NCBI RefSeq assembly: GCF_900475755.1
Contig: NZ_LS483411.1
Span: forward strand, 1-64,000
Direction: 5' to 3'
From: Haemophilus influenzae
GTDB taxonomy: Bacteria; Pseudomonadota; Gammaproteobacteria; Enterobacterales; Pasteurellaceae
DNA length: 64,000 nucleotides
Numbering within the stretch: the stretch's first letter is position 1; every line of letters begins with the position of its first letter. A program made the translations under genes and the position numbers. Below, one piece after another: positions 24,489 to 32,935 of this stretch. A model generated the notes under the pieces. It had not been told where the DNA came from and made no database searches. It saw only the letters and a list, made by a program, of their open reading frames with translations.

Positions 24489-25934
24489 TCAAAATGTTTT
24501 GCTGATTTCTAAGTAAATTCGATTTTTATTATATTCATAAAAAGGATGATTACTGGTTACCCTTTGATACGACCAAGATAATTTCGGTGAGATTCCCCAG
24601 ATATGAAAGTTTCTATGCCAAATAGTAAACACTGATGCATATTCCTTATTTTTCTGGCGAATACCAATAAGATCTTTTTCTTTATAGGCACGTTGTGCAT
24701 AATTCAGGATTAAACGAGTTGATATACCCGCTTTCCATTCTTGTCCCCATCCTAATCGGACATTTTTTCGTTGATAAGCATTATCTAAATCTCGAGTGTT
24801 TTCGCGATTATAATCAGCTCCACCAAACCAATACTGTCCACTTTTTGTCAGGTAAAGTAGTGTAGCGGAAGCTAGATAGTTATTTCCATTTAGATGTTTA
24901 CGAGTTTCATAGCGTTGTTCACCATACTCAAGTGCGGTCGAAATTTGCCATTTTTCATTTAGCCAATTGGATAAATCCAATCTAGCACCTGAATTTTTAG
25001 AGTATTGTTTCATCGCATTTCCGCCAGATGAGCCGCCCGCATACCAACGCTTCTCAGTAAATGGCATTAATGAGAGTTCAAATCGTGCAGTTTGGTATCC
25101 AAGACCTACACCAGCTCTCGCGTTAAATTCATTATATTTCTTGTTATCCCAATAATATTTCCCACTACCTTCCAAGGACAATTTTGTAAAGTAGTTGTGA
25201 GGTAATGACCATTTTTTTTCAGCATTCCCAAAATACGAAAATCCTCTGGCACTTTCTTTTTCCCAAGCACTCCAGTTGCCAATTTTGGTTCCGGCTTTTG
25301 GCGCATTATTAATATTACTTTCATTTAAAAAACTAAATCCACCCTGGACTTTCCATTGATCTCGTTGATTTAAGGCTGAAAGATATTGTTCAATTATTTT
25401 TACAGAATCAGGGGAAACTTGCTCTGCTCTTAACTTTTGAAATTGATCTTTTGCCGCCTCGTTATCATTATTCAGAAACAAGGCTTGAGCTAATTGATAG
25501 CGTAAAGGTAAAAGATCAGTTTTTTGTGAAAATAAGTGTCGGTAGGCTTTAACGGAATCAGAAAAATATCCTTTTTCTCGTAAGTCAATCGCTTCAGCCC
25601 ATTCTAACAAAAATGGATCTTTTTTAGTAAGGGGTTGATATAGAGGTAATAAAAGTTGTACCGCCTCGCCATTATTTTGTAATACTGCAGGGATAAGACC
25701 ACGAATAATCAAGTCTGGGTGTTTGGCTAATTCTTCTTTTGTAATCGATAACTTTGATTGATTATTAGTGCTCAAAAGTGCGGTTGGTTTTTGCGGTAAA
25801 TTTGGTTTAGCCAAATGTAGCTGTTCATCTAAACGACCATCATGTGGCTGTGGAGATTTTTCTACAGCAATAGAATTTGAGGTAAGAAATAATGATGAGC
25901 TGAGAAATAAAATAAATTTAGTTTGTATACTCAT
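24489..25934 (-). CDS. Slam-type surface lipoprotein assembly modulator (DUF560)
   Basis: Slam proteins are outer-membrane translocons that move specific lipoproteins to the cell surface. Start chosen at ATG 25934 (MSIQTKFILFLSSS) after AAGGATAAAA. The 481-residue product has a signal peptide (about 1-23), a helical TPR-like region (about 60-195, e.g. YHLFSQ-type repeats around DLLPLRYQLAQALFLNNDNE), and a C-terminal half rich in alternating aromatic beta-strands ending in Phe (IYLEISKTF), as in a 14-strand barrel. The gene immediately upstream encodes a TbpB-like surface lipoprotein, the expected client. Assignment rests on domain pattern plus context. Confidence 0.85.
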   Translation of the reverse strand: MSIQTKFILFLSSSLFLTSNSIAVEKSPQPHDGRLDEQLHLAKPNLPQKPTALLSTNNQSKLSITKEELAKHPDLIIRGLIPAVLQNNGEAVQLLLPLYQPLTKKDPFLLEWAEAIDLREKGYFSDSVKAYRHLFSQKTDLLPLRYQLAQALFLNNDNEAAKDQFQKLRAEQVSPDSVKIIEQYLSALNQRDQWKVQGGFSFLNESNINNAPKAGTKIGNWSAWEKESARGFSYFGNAEKKWSLPHNYFTKLSLEGSGKYYWDNKKYNEFNARAGVGLGYQTARFELSLMPFTEKRWYAGGSSGGNAMKQYSKNSGARLDLSNWLNEKWQISTALEYGEQRYETRKHLNGNNYLASATLLYLTKSGQYWFGGADYNRENTRDLDNAYQRKNVRLGWGQEWKAGISTRLILNYAQRAYKEKDLIGIRQKNKEYASVFTIWHRNFHIWGISPKLSWSYQRVTSNHPFYEYNKNRIYLEISKTF

Positions 25935-25957
25935 TTTTATCCTTATTGGGAAAGAAT

Positions 25958-25979
25958 AAAGCAAGCCTAAGCTTGCTTT
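25958..25979 (-). terminator. Hairpin between lipoprotein and Slam genes
   Basis: AAAGCAAGC and GCTTGCTTT form a perfect 9-bp stem with a 4-base loop, followed on the minus strand by a short T-rich run. It may partly terminate lipoprotein transcription before the Slam gene, giving more client than translocon. Confidence 0.75.
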
Positions 25980-25997
25980 AAATGATTAAACAATTTA

Positions 25998-26930
25998 TTA
26001 CTGTGCTTTTGCACCGTAGGCTCCAGCCCAAGAATTATCTTTAGCTTTCACCATTCCGCCTAATTCTTCAGCGTTATCACCGTAAAATTTACCCTCTGTA
26101 ATACCTTCCGAGACAAAAGTAGATGATTTTGCTGTTCCATAGAATCTGTTGCCTGAAATTTTAGCATCAATCTCAACTTTTACATTCTTAGGAGCATCAT
26201 ACTTATTAATTTCAGTATTGTAGCGTCTATTCTCGGTGTTTAAATTTCCAGACAATTCTTTCTTTCCAAAATCAACTGTAAATTCAGATGTTCCTCTTCT
26301 ATAACTTCCGAATATGACATTTCCTTTATCAGCCATTATACTCTCACCTTTGTAAGTGACCTTGCCTGATTTTGGAACATTTTCAGAAGGGATACCATTA
26401 TAAAAAAGAATATCATTTTGTCCGTATGAGTGATTTGCCATTGCACCAAAGCGTACATGAGTATATTTCCCGCAGCAAACATGTGGTGATAAATTTCGAT
26501 CCTTAATAAATTCCCCCTCCTTTGTCCAATCTTCATTGAGTTCAAATTTAAAATCAATAGGGATATTTTTTCCATCAACATCAATGCTGGTTATGGTTAT
26601 ATTAGATAGCTCTTGTTCATTGTTAATTGTGTTAATTTGTCCTACGCTATCGTCCTCACTTTCTGTTTTTATAGAAAAGACTAAACCTGTATTAGTCGGT
26701 GAACGCTTGGGCATTTCTAGAACAGCTTGTTCTGATGGTTGAGCTGTTGGAGTGCTTGGTTGAACTGTAGGAGTACTTGGTTGAGCAGCCGGAGTACTTG
26801 GTTGAGCTGCTGGAGTACTTGGTTGAGGAGCAGGAGCGCTTGGTGCCGATGACCCACCACCGCTTCCACAAGCCGTTAATGTTAAGGCTGCAAGAATCGT
26901 TAAACTAAATTTTTTTAAACTGATGTTCAT
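25998..26930 (-). CDS. TbpB-like surface lipoprotein, probable Slam client
   Basis: The 310-residue precursor has a type II signal peptide with lipobox LTAC (Cys21), then a glycine/serine anchor (GSGGGSS) and five proline-rich heptads (about 34-68, APQPSTP type) that would hold the folded domain off the membrane. The C-terminal part (about 170-310) is beta-rich and ends GMVKAKDNSWAGAYGAKAQ, the ending of the TbpB barrel domain (EELGG ... W.G.(F/Y)GAK.Q). Family members bind transferrin, haemoglobin or factor H. A factor H-binding lipoprotein called protein H has been described in H. influenzae; I cannot tell from sequence whether this is it. The ligand is unknown. Confidence 0.85.
   Translation of the reverse strand: MNISLKKFSLTILAALTLTACGSGGGSSAPSAPAPQPSTPAAQPSTPAAQPSTPTVQPSTPTAQPSEQAVLEMPKRSPTNTGLVFSIKTESEDDSVGQINTINNEQELSNITITSIDVDGKNIPIDFKFELNEDWTKEGEFIKDRNLSPHVCCGKYTHVRFGAMANHSYGQNDILFYNGIPSENVPKSGKVTYKGESIMADKGNVIFGSYRRGTSEFTVDFGKKELSGNLNTENRRYNTEINKYDAPKNVKVEIDAKISGNRFYGTAKSSTFVSEGITEGKFYGDNAEELGGMVKAKDNSWAGAYGAKAQ
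26727..26831 (-). repeat. 21-bp tandem repeat in the lipoprotein linker
   Basis: Five consecutive 21-bp units encode APQPSTP, AAQPSTP, AAQPSTP, TVQPSTP and TAQPSEQ. The middle copies are nearly identical in DNA. The unit keeps the frame, so copy number can vary linker length between strains. Confidence 0.85.
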
Positions 26931-27032
26931 AATTTCACCTAAAATAACTACTAATAGAGGATTATATATAAAAAACTATTAATTATCTTAATAAATACTC
27001 TATGTAATTTGTCTTTTATAATAAGGGCTACA

Positions 27033-27058
27033 AAATGGCTAACATCTGTTAGCCATTT
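27033..27058 (-). terminator. accBC operon terminator
   Basis: AAATGGCTAACA and TGTTAGCCATTT form a perfect 12-bp stem with a 2-base loop, directly after the accC stop codon on the minus strand. Confidence 0.85.
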
Positions 27059-27067
27059 AAATTTTAA

Positions 27068-28414
27068 TTATTCATGCATACCTAATTTTTTCTCCAAATA
27101 GTGGATGTTGGTTCCGCCTTTTTGGAAATTTTCATCTTCAAGAATTAATTCATGAAGTGGGATATTGGTTTTAATACCATCAATAATTGTTTCAGATAAT
27201 GCATTTTGCATACGACGGATTGCAACTTCACGTGTATCACCATAAGTGATAAGTTTTGCGATCATTGAGTCGTAATGTGGAGGCACAGTATAGCCGCCAT
27301 AAACATGAGAATCCCAACGAACGCCCAAGCCGCCAGGTGAATGTAAGTGATTTACTTTACCCGGAGACGGTAAGAATGTTTTTGGATCTTCTGCATTAAT
27401 ACGGCATTCCATTGCATGGCCTTTAACTTTGATGTCTTCTTGTTTAAAGGAAATCGGCAAGCCTGCTGCAATGCGTAATTGCTCTTTCACTAAATCTACA
27501 CCTGTAATCATTTCAGTTACTGGATGTTCTACTTGGATACGCGTATTCATTTCAATGAAATAGAATTCGCCATTTTCATATAAGAATTCAAACGTACCTG
27601 CTCCACGATAGCCGATTTCTACACAAGCTTTTGCACAGCGTGAGCCAATATCTCGTCGAACTTCTTCTGTGATACCTGGAGCTGGCGCTTCTTCCACAAC
27701 TTTTTGGTGACGACGCTGCATTGAGCAGTCACGTTCAGCCAAATAAACTGCATTGCCATGCGTGTCTGCTAATACTTGAATTTCCACGTGACGTGGATTT
27801 TCTAAGTATTTTTCCATATAGACCATATCATTGTTGAATGCAGCTTTTGCTTCTGCTTTGGTCATTGCGATAGATTCTTCTAATGCGTCTTCGCTACGAA
27901 CAACACGCATTCCTCGGCCGCCACCACCGCCTGATGCTTTGATAATGATTGGATAGCCAATGCGTTTAGCAATTTCTTTATTTTTAGCAATGTCGTTACC
28001 TACAGGGCCATCAGAACCAGGTACACAAGGTACGCCTGCTTTTTTCATTGCTTTAATAGCTGAAACTTTATCGCCCATTAAACGGATGACATCAGCTGTT
28101 GGACCGATGAAAGTGAAACCTGAACGTTCAACTTGTTCAGCAAAATCAGCATTTTCAGATAAAAAACCGTATCCTGGATGAATTGCATCTGCGCCTGTTA
28201 CTTCGGCGGCAGCAATGATAGCTGGAATATTTAAATAACTTTTTGCGGAAGGTGCTGGACCGATACAAACGGTTTCATCAGCGAGTAAAACGTGTTTTAA
28301 ATCACGATCGGCGGTGGAGTGAACCGCCACTGTTTTAATACCTAATTCTTTACAAGCACGTAAAATGCGTAGTGCAATTTCACCGCGGTTAGCAATCACA
28401 ACTTTTTCTAACAT
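27068..28414 (-). CDS. accC: Acetyl-CoA carboxylase biotin carboxylase subunit
   Basis: AccC carboxylates the biotin on AccB with bicarbonate and ATP, the first half-reaction of fatty acid synthesis. The 448-residue length is standard. Visible are the N-terminal [15 protein letters not shown] (about 6-20), the ATP-grasp glycine loop [14 protein letters not shown] (about 159-172), and the catalytic [14 protein letters not shown] (about 288-301). accB lies 176 bp upstream on the same strand. Confidence 0.98.
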   Translation of the reverse strand: MLEKVVIANRGEIALRILRACKELGIKTVAVHSTADRDLKHVLLADETVCIGPAPSAKSYLNIPAIIAAAEVTGADAIHPGYGFLSENADFAEQVERSGFTFIGPTADVIRLMGDKVSAIKAMKKAGVPCVPGSDGPVGNDIAKNKEIAKRIGYPIIIKASGGGGGRGMRVVRSEDALEESIAMTKAEAKAAFNNDMVYMEKYLENPRHVEIQVLADTHGNAVYLAERDCSMQRRHQKVVEEAPAPGITEEVRRDIGSRCAKACVEIGYRGAGTFEFLYENGEFYFIEMNTRIQVEHPVTEMITGVDLVKEQLRIAAGLPISFKQEDIKVKGHAMECRINAEDPKTFLPSPGKVNHLHSPGGLGVRWDSHVYGGYTVPPHYDSMIAKLITYGDTREVAIRRMQNALSETIIDGIKTNIPLHELILEDENFQKGGTNIHYLEKKLGMHE

Positions 28415-28554
28415 AAAAGAGTCCGTTTAGTCAGATAGACGTGAATTTTTATGTAGGTTCTTGAAATATTGTTCTTCCTAGAAAATTTGGTGTGAACAGA
28501 TTTCAATTTATATCGCCTACGATAAATTCGTTCTAATTGTTTGTATATGAAACA

Positions 28555-28572
28555 GGCGGACTAAAGTCCGCC
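28555..28572 (-). terminator. Hairpin in the accB-accC spacer
   Basis: GGCGGACT and AGTCCGCC make a perfect 8-bp stem with a 2-base loop about 18 bp after accB. The following sequence is only moderately T-rich, so it may be a weak attenuator or an mRNA stability element separating accB and accC levels. Confidence 0.5.
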
Positions 28573-28590
28573 CGACGAAAATATTGGAAA

Positions 28591-29052
28591 TTATTCAATA
28601 ACGATTAATGGTTCGTCGAATTCAACTGCATCACCGTCGTTGATAAGAATTGCTTTTACTATGCCAGCTTTGTCCGCTTCAATGCGGTTCATCATTTTCA
28701 TTGCTTCAACGATACAAAGCGCGTCGCCAACTTTCACGGACTGACCCACTTCAACAAATGCTTTTGCTTCAGGGCTTGGACTGCGATAGAACGTTCCCAC
28801 CATTGGTGAACGTACAAGATGGCCTGATAATTCATCAGATACAGCTGGTGTCGCTGCCGCTTGTGCTTGAGCTGGCGCAGCAGCTGGAGTTGGTGCTACT
28901 GCTGGTGCTGCAGCGTATTGAACTGCTGCTGGAGCAACTGCTGGTGCGGCACGGCTAATACGTACTGTACCTTCTTCTTCTTGCACTTCTAATTCAGTAA
29001 TGCCAGATTCTTCTACTAATTCGATTAATTTTTTGATTTTACGAATGTCCAT
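28591..29052 (-). CDS. accB: Biotin carboxyl carrier protein of acetyl-CoA carboxylase
   Basis: AccB carries carboxybiotin between the carboxylase and transferase subunits. The 153-residue protein has an N-terminal helix ([17 protein letters not shown]), an Ala/Pro-rich flexible linker (about 34-78) and a C-terminal biotinyl domain with the biotin-accepting lysine in EAMKMMN (about 117-123). Upstream of the ATG lies a terminator made of inverted uptake signals (29081-29110). Confidence 0.98.
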   Translation of the reverse strand: MDIRKIKKLIELVEESGITELEVQEEEGTVRISRAAPAVAPAAVQYAAAPAVAPTPAAAPAQAQAAATPAVSDELSGHLVRSPMVGTFYRSPSPEAKAFVEVGQSVKVGDALCIVEAMKMMNRIEADKAGIVKAILINDGDAVEFDEPLIVIE

Positions 29053-29080
29053 ACGTTCTTCCTAAAAAGATTGAAATTTT

Positions 29081-29110
29081 AACCGCACTTTTAAACGAAA
29101 AAGTGCGGTT
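29081..29110. terminator. Inverted uptake-signal terminator between aroQ and accB
   Basis: AACCGCACTTTT and AAAAGTGCGGTT form a perfect 12-bp stem around a 6-base loop, containing two exact uptake signal cores in opposite orientation. It lies downstream of aroQ and upstream of accB. Confidence 0.85.
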
Positions 29111-29204
29111 ATGAATAAACTTACTTTTGTATTGCAAAGATTACCTTAAATTTTGCAAATTTGCGATAAAATTCTGCGAATTTCGCCAAAAATGCTCGAT
29201 TTTC

Positions 29205-29654
29205 TTATTTTTTAGCAAGGTAATCGATAGCAAATAAAAAGGCAAATTCGTAACCTTTTGCACCCAAACCGCAAATAACGCCTTCAGCCACATCGCTAAA
29301 ATAAGAATGATGACGAAATGGTTCACGTTTATGCACGTTGGATAAATGAATCTCCACAAAAGGAATTGAAACGGCTAAAAGTGCATCGCGCAATGCCACA
29401 CTGGTATGGGTGTAGGCAGCAGGATTGATTAAAATAAAATCGACTTGCTGAAAACTTTCGTGGATCTTATTAATTAATTTTTCTTCACTATTGGCTTGAA
29501 AACATTCCACTTTTACATTGTGTTGAGTGGCTAAGGCTTGCATTTTCTCGTCAATGGATGCAAGAGAAATACCGCCATAATGTTTTGGCTCGCGAGCCCC
29601 TAACATATTTAAGTTCGGGCCATTTAACAGCAAAATTCTGTGTGTTTGCGACAT
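29205..29654 (-). CDS. aroQ: Type II 3-dehydroquinate dehydratase
   Basis: AroQ dehydrates 3-dehydroquinate in the shikimate pathway. The 149-residue length and the motifs [11 protein letters not shown] (about 8-18), catalytic-tyrosine loop REPKHYGG (about 21-28), [14 protein letters not shown] (about 78-91) and [11 protein letters not shown] (about 101-111) identify the type II family. It is not adjacent to other aro genes but next to accBC, an association seen in several gamma-proteobacteria. Confidence 0.98.
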   Translation of the reverse strand: MSQTHRILLLNGPNLNMLGAREPKHYGGISLASIDEKMQALATQHNVKVECFQANSEEKLINKIHESFQQVDFILINPAAYTHTSVALRDALLAVSIPFVEIHLSNVHKREPFRHHSYFSDVAEGVICGLGAKGYEFAFLFAIDYLAKK

Positions 29655-29710
29655 TTTTAATCCTTTTTGTGTGGGGCATTATACTGGTTTTTCGATTTTT
29701 GGTGGTCGAA

Positions 29711-30700
29711 TCAGATAATTTTAGTGATAAATTCAGATTCTAAATCCACAATAGGTAAATTAGAAGCAGGCCAAGCGCGTAGCGCTTGATATTCCATTAA
29801 ATCTAACGTGTCTAAGCCTGGCGTTACATTCGGAGTGTATTGTTGTGCGATTCGCGCAAGTTGAGAAAGCCCTAAACTGCTTTCGATACTTGAACTAATA
29901 ACCGCTTTTAGACCTAACGAATGGGCTTGCTTAATAAGTTCTGCACAACGTTGGATTGAACCAATTAAAGTGGGTTTGATTACGACAGCCGATAAGTGCG
30001 GTTCTTTTTCTAGGCAAAAATTAGGCTCTCGCACGGATTCATCCCATGCAATCGCAATGTCGGTTTGAGCTGCAAATTCACGACTGAGTTCTTGAGTTTT
30101 ACAAGGTTCTTCTAAAAATTGAATACGTTTTCTATGTTGCGGTTTGACTTTAGCGGCAAATTGTAACGCTTTTTCTAACGACCAATGTCGGTTTGCATCT
30201 AGTCGTAATTGTAAATCGGGAATGGCTTCTAAAAACATATCGGCAATTAATCCATCGCGATTGGCTTCGTATATACCCACTTTCATTTTTGCCACTTTTT
30301 CGCCTTTAATGCTCGCAAGTTTGGCATACAGTTCATCTGGATCGCCACAACAAAGTGGAGCCGTATGATAATTGCCTTCAGCTTGTAAATAACCTTTCAT
30401 TTCATCCATTGCGCAACTGATACCAAAAGCAACGGAGGGATAGGTGCCATCTAATGGGACGCGAGGTGCATCACAGCTTGCATTGCACCATGTCGTTAGC
30501 CATTCCATTGCTTGTTCTTGAGTTTGGTCTAGGGTTTCTTCGCTAAAACCGGGTAGTGGGGCGATTTCTCCCCAACCGTCTCGGCTGCAACTCACTCTTA
30601 CGATTAAGCCTTCACGGCGTTTTAAAAAACGATCACGCAGAATAAGTTGGCTATCAACGGGGATGGAATAACGGTAAAGATTAAATGATTTTTCAGCCAT
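29711..30700 (-). CDS. menC: o-Succinylbenzoate synthase
   Basis: MenC dehydrates SHCHC to o-succinylbenzoate in menaquinone synthesis. Start chosen at ATG 30700 (MAEKSFNLYRYSIPVD), giving 329 residues; the open frame extends 54 bp further without homology. It is an enolase-superfamily barrel with the catalytic lysine in AKMKVG (about 135), metal ligands in LRLDANRHW, FLEEPC and AWDESV, and the second lysine in VVIKPTL. It lies 68 bp after menB, with an inverted uptake-signal pair in the gap. Confidence 0.96.
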   Translation of the reverse strand: MAEKSFNLYRYSIPVDSQLILRDRFLKRREGLIVRVSCSRDGWGEIAPLPGFSEETLDQTQEQAMEWLTTWCNASCDAPRVPLDGTYPSVAFGISCAMDEMKGYLQAEGNYHTAPLCCGDPDELYAKLASIKGEKVAKMKVGIYEANRDGLIADMFLEAIPDLQLRLDANRHWSLEKALQFAAKVKPQHRKRIQFLEEPCKTQELSREFAAQTDIAIAWDESVREPNFCLEKEPHLSAVVIKPTLIGSIQRCAELIKQAHSLGLKAVISSSIESSLGLSQLARIAQQYTPNVTPGLDTLDLMEYQALRAWPASNLPIVDLESEFITKII

Positions 30701-30717
30701 GCTTGCTCCCAATGCAA

Positions 30718-30756
30718 AAGTGCGGTCAAAATTCACGAAGATTTTTAACCGCACTT
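30718..30756. terminator. Inverted uptake-signal pair between menB and menC
   Basis: AAGTGCGGT (30718-30726) and ACCGCACTT (30748-30756) can fold across a 21-base spacer. It is a weak terminator candidate inside the menBC pair and also a double uptake site. Confidence 0.7.
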
Positions 30757-30768
30757 TAGAACGATAAA

Positions 30769-31626
30769 TTAAGGGTTACGTCTGAATTTGCTGAAGTCTG
30801 GAGCGCGTTTTTCGTTAAACGCATTGCGACCTTCTTGACCTTCTTCAGTCATGTAGAACAACATTGTCGCGTTACCCGCTAATTCTTGAAGACCAGCTTG
30901 GCCATCACAATCCGCATTTAATGCTGCTTTCAAACAACGAATTGCGATTGGGCTATTGCGTAACATTTCACGACACCAACGCACAGTTTCTTTTTCAAGA
31001 TCAGCGTAAGGCACAACCGTATTGACCAAGCCCATATCTAATGCTTCTTGTGCATTATATTGACGGCATAAGAACCAAATTTCACGCGCTTTTTTCTGAC
31101 CCACTAAACGAGCCATATAGCTTGCGCCCCAACCACCATCGAATGAACCGACTTTTGGCCCAGTTTGCCCGAAAATGGCATTTTCAGCAGCAATGGTTAA
31201 ATCACAAAGCATATGAAGTACGTGACCGCCACCAATAGCATAACCAGCCACCATTGCCACCACAGGTTTTGGACAAGAACGAATATCGCGTTGGAAATCC
31301 AATACATTTAAGTGATGTACGCCGCTATCATCTTTATAACCGCCGTAATCGCCACGCACTTTTTGGTCACCACCAGAACAGAATGCTTTTTCGCCTTCGC
31401 CAGTTAATACAATGACACCAATATTTTCATCGAAACGAGCATCAGAAAATGCGGTGATCATTTCTTTCACTGTTTGTGGGCGGAACGCATTGCGAACCTC
31501 TGGGCGGTTAATGGTAATTTTGGCAATACCATCAGTGGATTTATGATAACGAATATCGTTATAGCCTTCACTGTGATCGACCCATTCAACAGGCGCATAT
31601 AACACATCATCTTTTGGATTTTGCAT
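30769..31626 (-). CDS. menB: 1,4-Dihydroxy-2-naphthoyl-CoA synthase
   Basis: MenB closes the second ring of the menaquinone precursor from succinylbenzoyl-CoA. The 285-residue crotonase-fold protein shows [20 protein letters not shown] (about 76-95), the oxyanion region [20 protein letters not shown] (about 127-146) and [15 protein letters not shown] (about 155-169). menC follows on the same strand. Confidence 0.97.
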   Translation of the reverse strand: MQNPKDDVLYAPVEWVDHSEGYNDIRYHKSTDGIAKITINRPEVRNAFRPQTVKEMITAFSDARFDENIGVIVLTGEGEKAFCSGGDQKVRGDYGGYKDDSGVHHLNVLDFQRDIRSCPKPVVAMVAGYAIGGGHVLHMLCDLTIAAENAIFGQTGPKVGSFDGGWGASYMARLVGQKKAREIWFLCRQYNAQEALDMGLVNTVVPYADLEKETVRWCREMLRNSPIAIRCLKAALNADCDGQAGLQELAGNATMLFYMTEEGQEGRNAFNEKRAPDFSKFRRNP

Positions 31627-31771
31627 AAGAATTCCTTTTAATTAACGTAAAAAAGTGCGGTTATTATAGCGGAAGTTTTTCGGATCAGGAAAACTAAATT
31701 CATTTGCTGCTTTATCTGTTGTGAAGATATTGCTAGAATTTTGCGTATTCTCTCTTTTATAAGGATCAAAT

Positions 31772-32338
31772 GTGAAATTAATTGCAACCTTAGGTATGGC
31801 AGCATTGTTATCTAGCTGTTCAATGTTTGGTAGCCAACAATCCGTAATTCCAGCGGAATTTGCGGGGGCGGATTACCAACTGTCTGATCAAGATTCAAAA
31901 CAATGGGCAATTGCAAGTAAGCAAGCAGAACAATGCGTTTACCCAAATTTAACTCGAATTTTGCAACAGCATTTTTCTAAAGAAGATAGCTATATTCACT
32001 CACAATATGTCTTTTTCTATCCGTTGGAAAAAATTATTGGCGAACAATATGTGAAGATTATCCAAGCCGATGAAAAATCAATGAATTATGCAAGCTATCA
32101 GTTTAAAAAATTCCGTACCAGAGTGAGCAATGTTGAACCTTTAACTAAACAGTCTTGTTTGAAGTTGCGTAACGAAGCGCGCGATGATTTGGCTGTCGTG
32201 AAAGGTCAATATAAAAATGGTATGGTGGAAGTGCAAAAAAATGAAGATGGCACACCAAAAAATTCTGATGGCATTGCAACCAATCAAAATAAATTCTTCT
32301 TTGATATTATCAAATGGGGATCGATGTTGTTACTTTAG
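31772..32338 (+). CDS. Uncharacterised lipoprotein with GTG start
   Basis: The function is not recognised. Translation starts at GTG 31772, behind AAGGATCAAAT. The 188-residue product has a lipoprotein signal peptide ([19 protein letters not shown], acylated Cys about 16). The mature part is hydrophilic with no evident domain; a short hydrophobic stretch closes the C-terminus ([10 protein letters not shown]). It stands alone between divergent menB and convergent rpsT. Confidence 0.88.
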   Translation: MKLIATLGMAALLSSCSMFGSQQSVIPAEFAGADYQLSDQDSKQWAIASKQAEQCVYPNLTRILQQHFSKEDSYIHSQYVFFYPLEKIIGEQYVKIIQADEKSMNYASYQFKKFRTRVSNVEPLTKQSCLKLRNEARDDLAVVKGQYKNGMVEVQKNEDGTPKNSDGIATNQNKFFFDIIKWGSMLLL

Positions 32339-32354
32339 TCTATCGATGCAATAA

Positions 32355-32380
32355 AAAACCGCACTTTAAAGTGCGGTTTT
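32355..32380. terminator. Bidirectional uptake-signal terminator
   Basis: AAAACCGCACTTT is followed immediately by its complement AAAGTGCGGTTTT, a perfect 26-bp palindrome made of two overlapping uptake signals. It separates the convergent lipoprotein gene and rpsT. Confidence 0.9.
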
Positions 32381-32405
32381 ATTTTTCATTCTTTCTAGCT
32401 AAAAA

Positions 32406-32669
32406 TTACGCTAATTTTTTGATTTGTGCAGCTAATTTAGATTTGTGGTTTGCTGCTTTGTTAGCGTGGATTAAGCCTTTAGAAGCCATGCGGTCTACAA
32501 CTTTTTGCATTTCAACGAATGCTGCTTCAGCTGCTGATTTTTCGCCTGCTGCTACTTGAGCATATACTTTTTTGATATAAGTACGCATCATAGAGCGTTG
32601 GCTTGCGTTGTGTTGGCGACGTTTTTCAGATTGAACCGCGCGTTTTTTTGCTGACTTGATATTAGCCAA
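32406..32669 (-). CDS. rpsT: 30S ribosomal protein S20
   Basis: S20 binds 16S rRNA early in small-subunit assembly. The 87-residue product begins M(L)[17 protein letters not shown] and is strongly basic and helical. I choose TTG at 32669 as start because AGGAG lies 7 bases before it; another TTG six bases upstream is too close to that site. E. coli rpsT also starts with UUG, linked to autogenous translational control. A promoter lies at 32720-32748. Confidence 0.97.
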   Translation of the reverse strand: MANIKSAKKRAVQSEKRRQHNASQRSMMRTYIKKVYAQVAAGEKSAAEAAFVEMQKVVDRMASKGLIHANKAANHKSKLAAQIKKLA

Positions 32670-32719
32670 GGTCAAACTCCTAAAATTTCTGTTGATTGAT
32701 AGACAAAATAAAGGGCGTC

Positions 32720-32748
32720 AATATGCCGATTTTTTATACTTTTGTCAA
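32720..32748 (-). promoter_or_regulatory. rpsT promoter
   Basis: On the minus strand TTGACA (32743-32748) and CATATT (32720-32725) are 17 bp apart, about 50 bp before the rpsT start. The remaining 32749-32935 stretch up to murJ holds no other clear feature beyond a likely murJ promoter around TATACAAT at 32895. Confidence 0.65.
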
Positions 32749-32935
32749 TGGAAAATTTGTGTTGATTTCGGTGAGACACAACCGAAAGTAAGTATCGTTA
32801 TTTTTACAAGCTCTTTCAATATGGGCTCACACAAACGATGTGCGGCGGATTTTATCAGTTTTTTTTCACGGAATATAGCGTAAAAACAAAATTTCTATAC
32901 AATTAGGCAAAAATTTTAGGGTAGAGAAGAATATT

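Noticed and set aside
32673..32675. TTG at 32675 as the rpsT start
   Set aside because: It is only one base from the AGGAG ribosome site; the TTG at 32669 has proper spacing and gives the standard S20 N-terminus.
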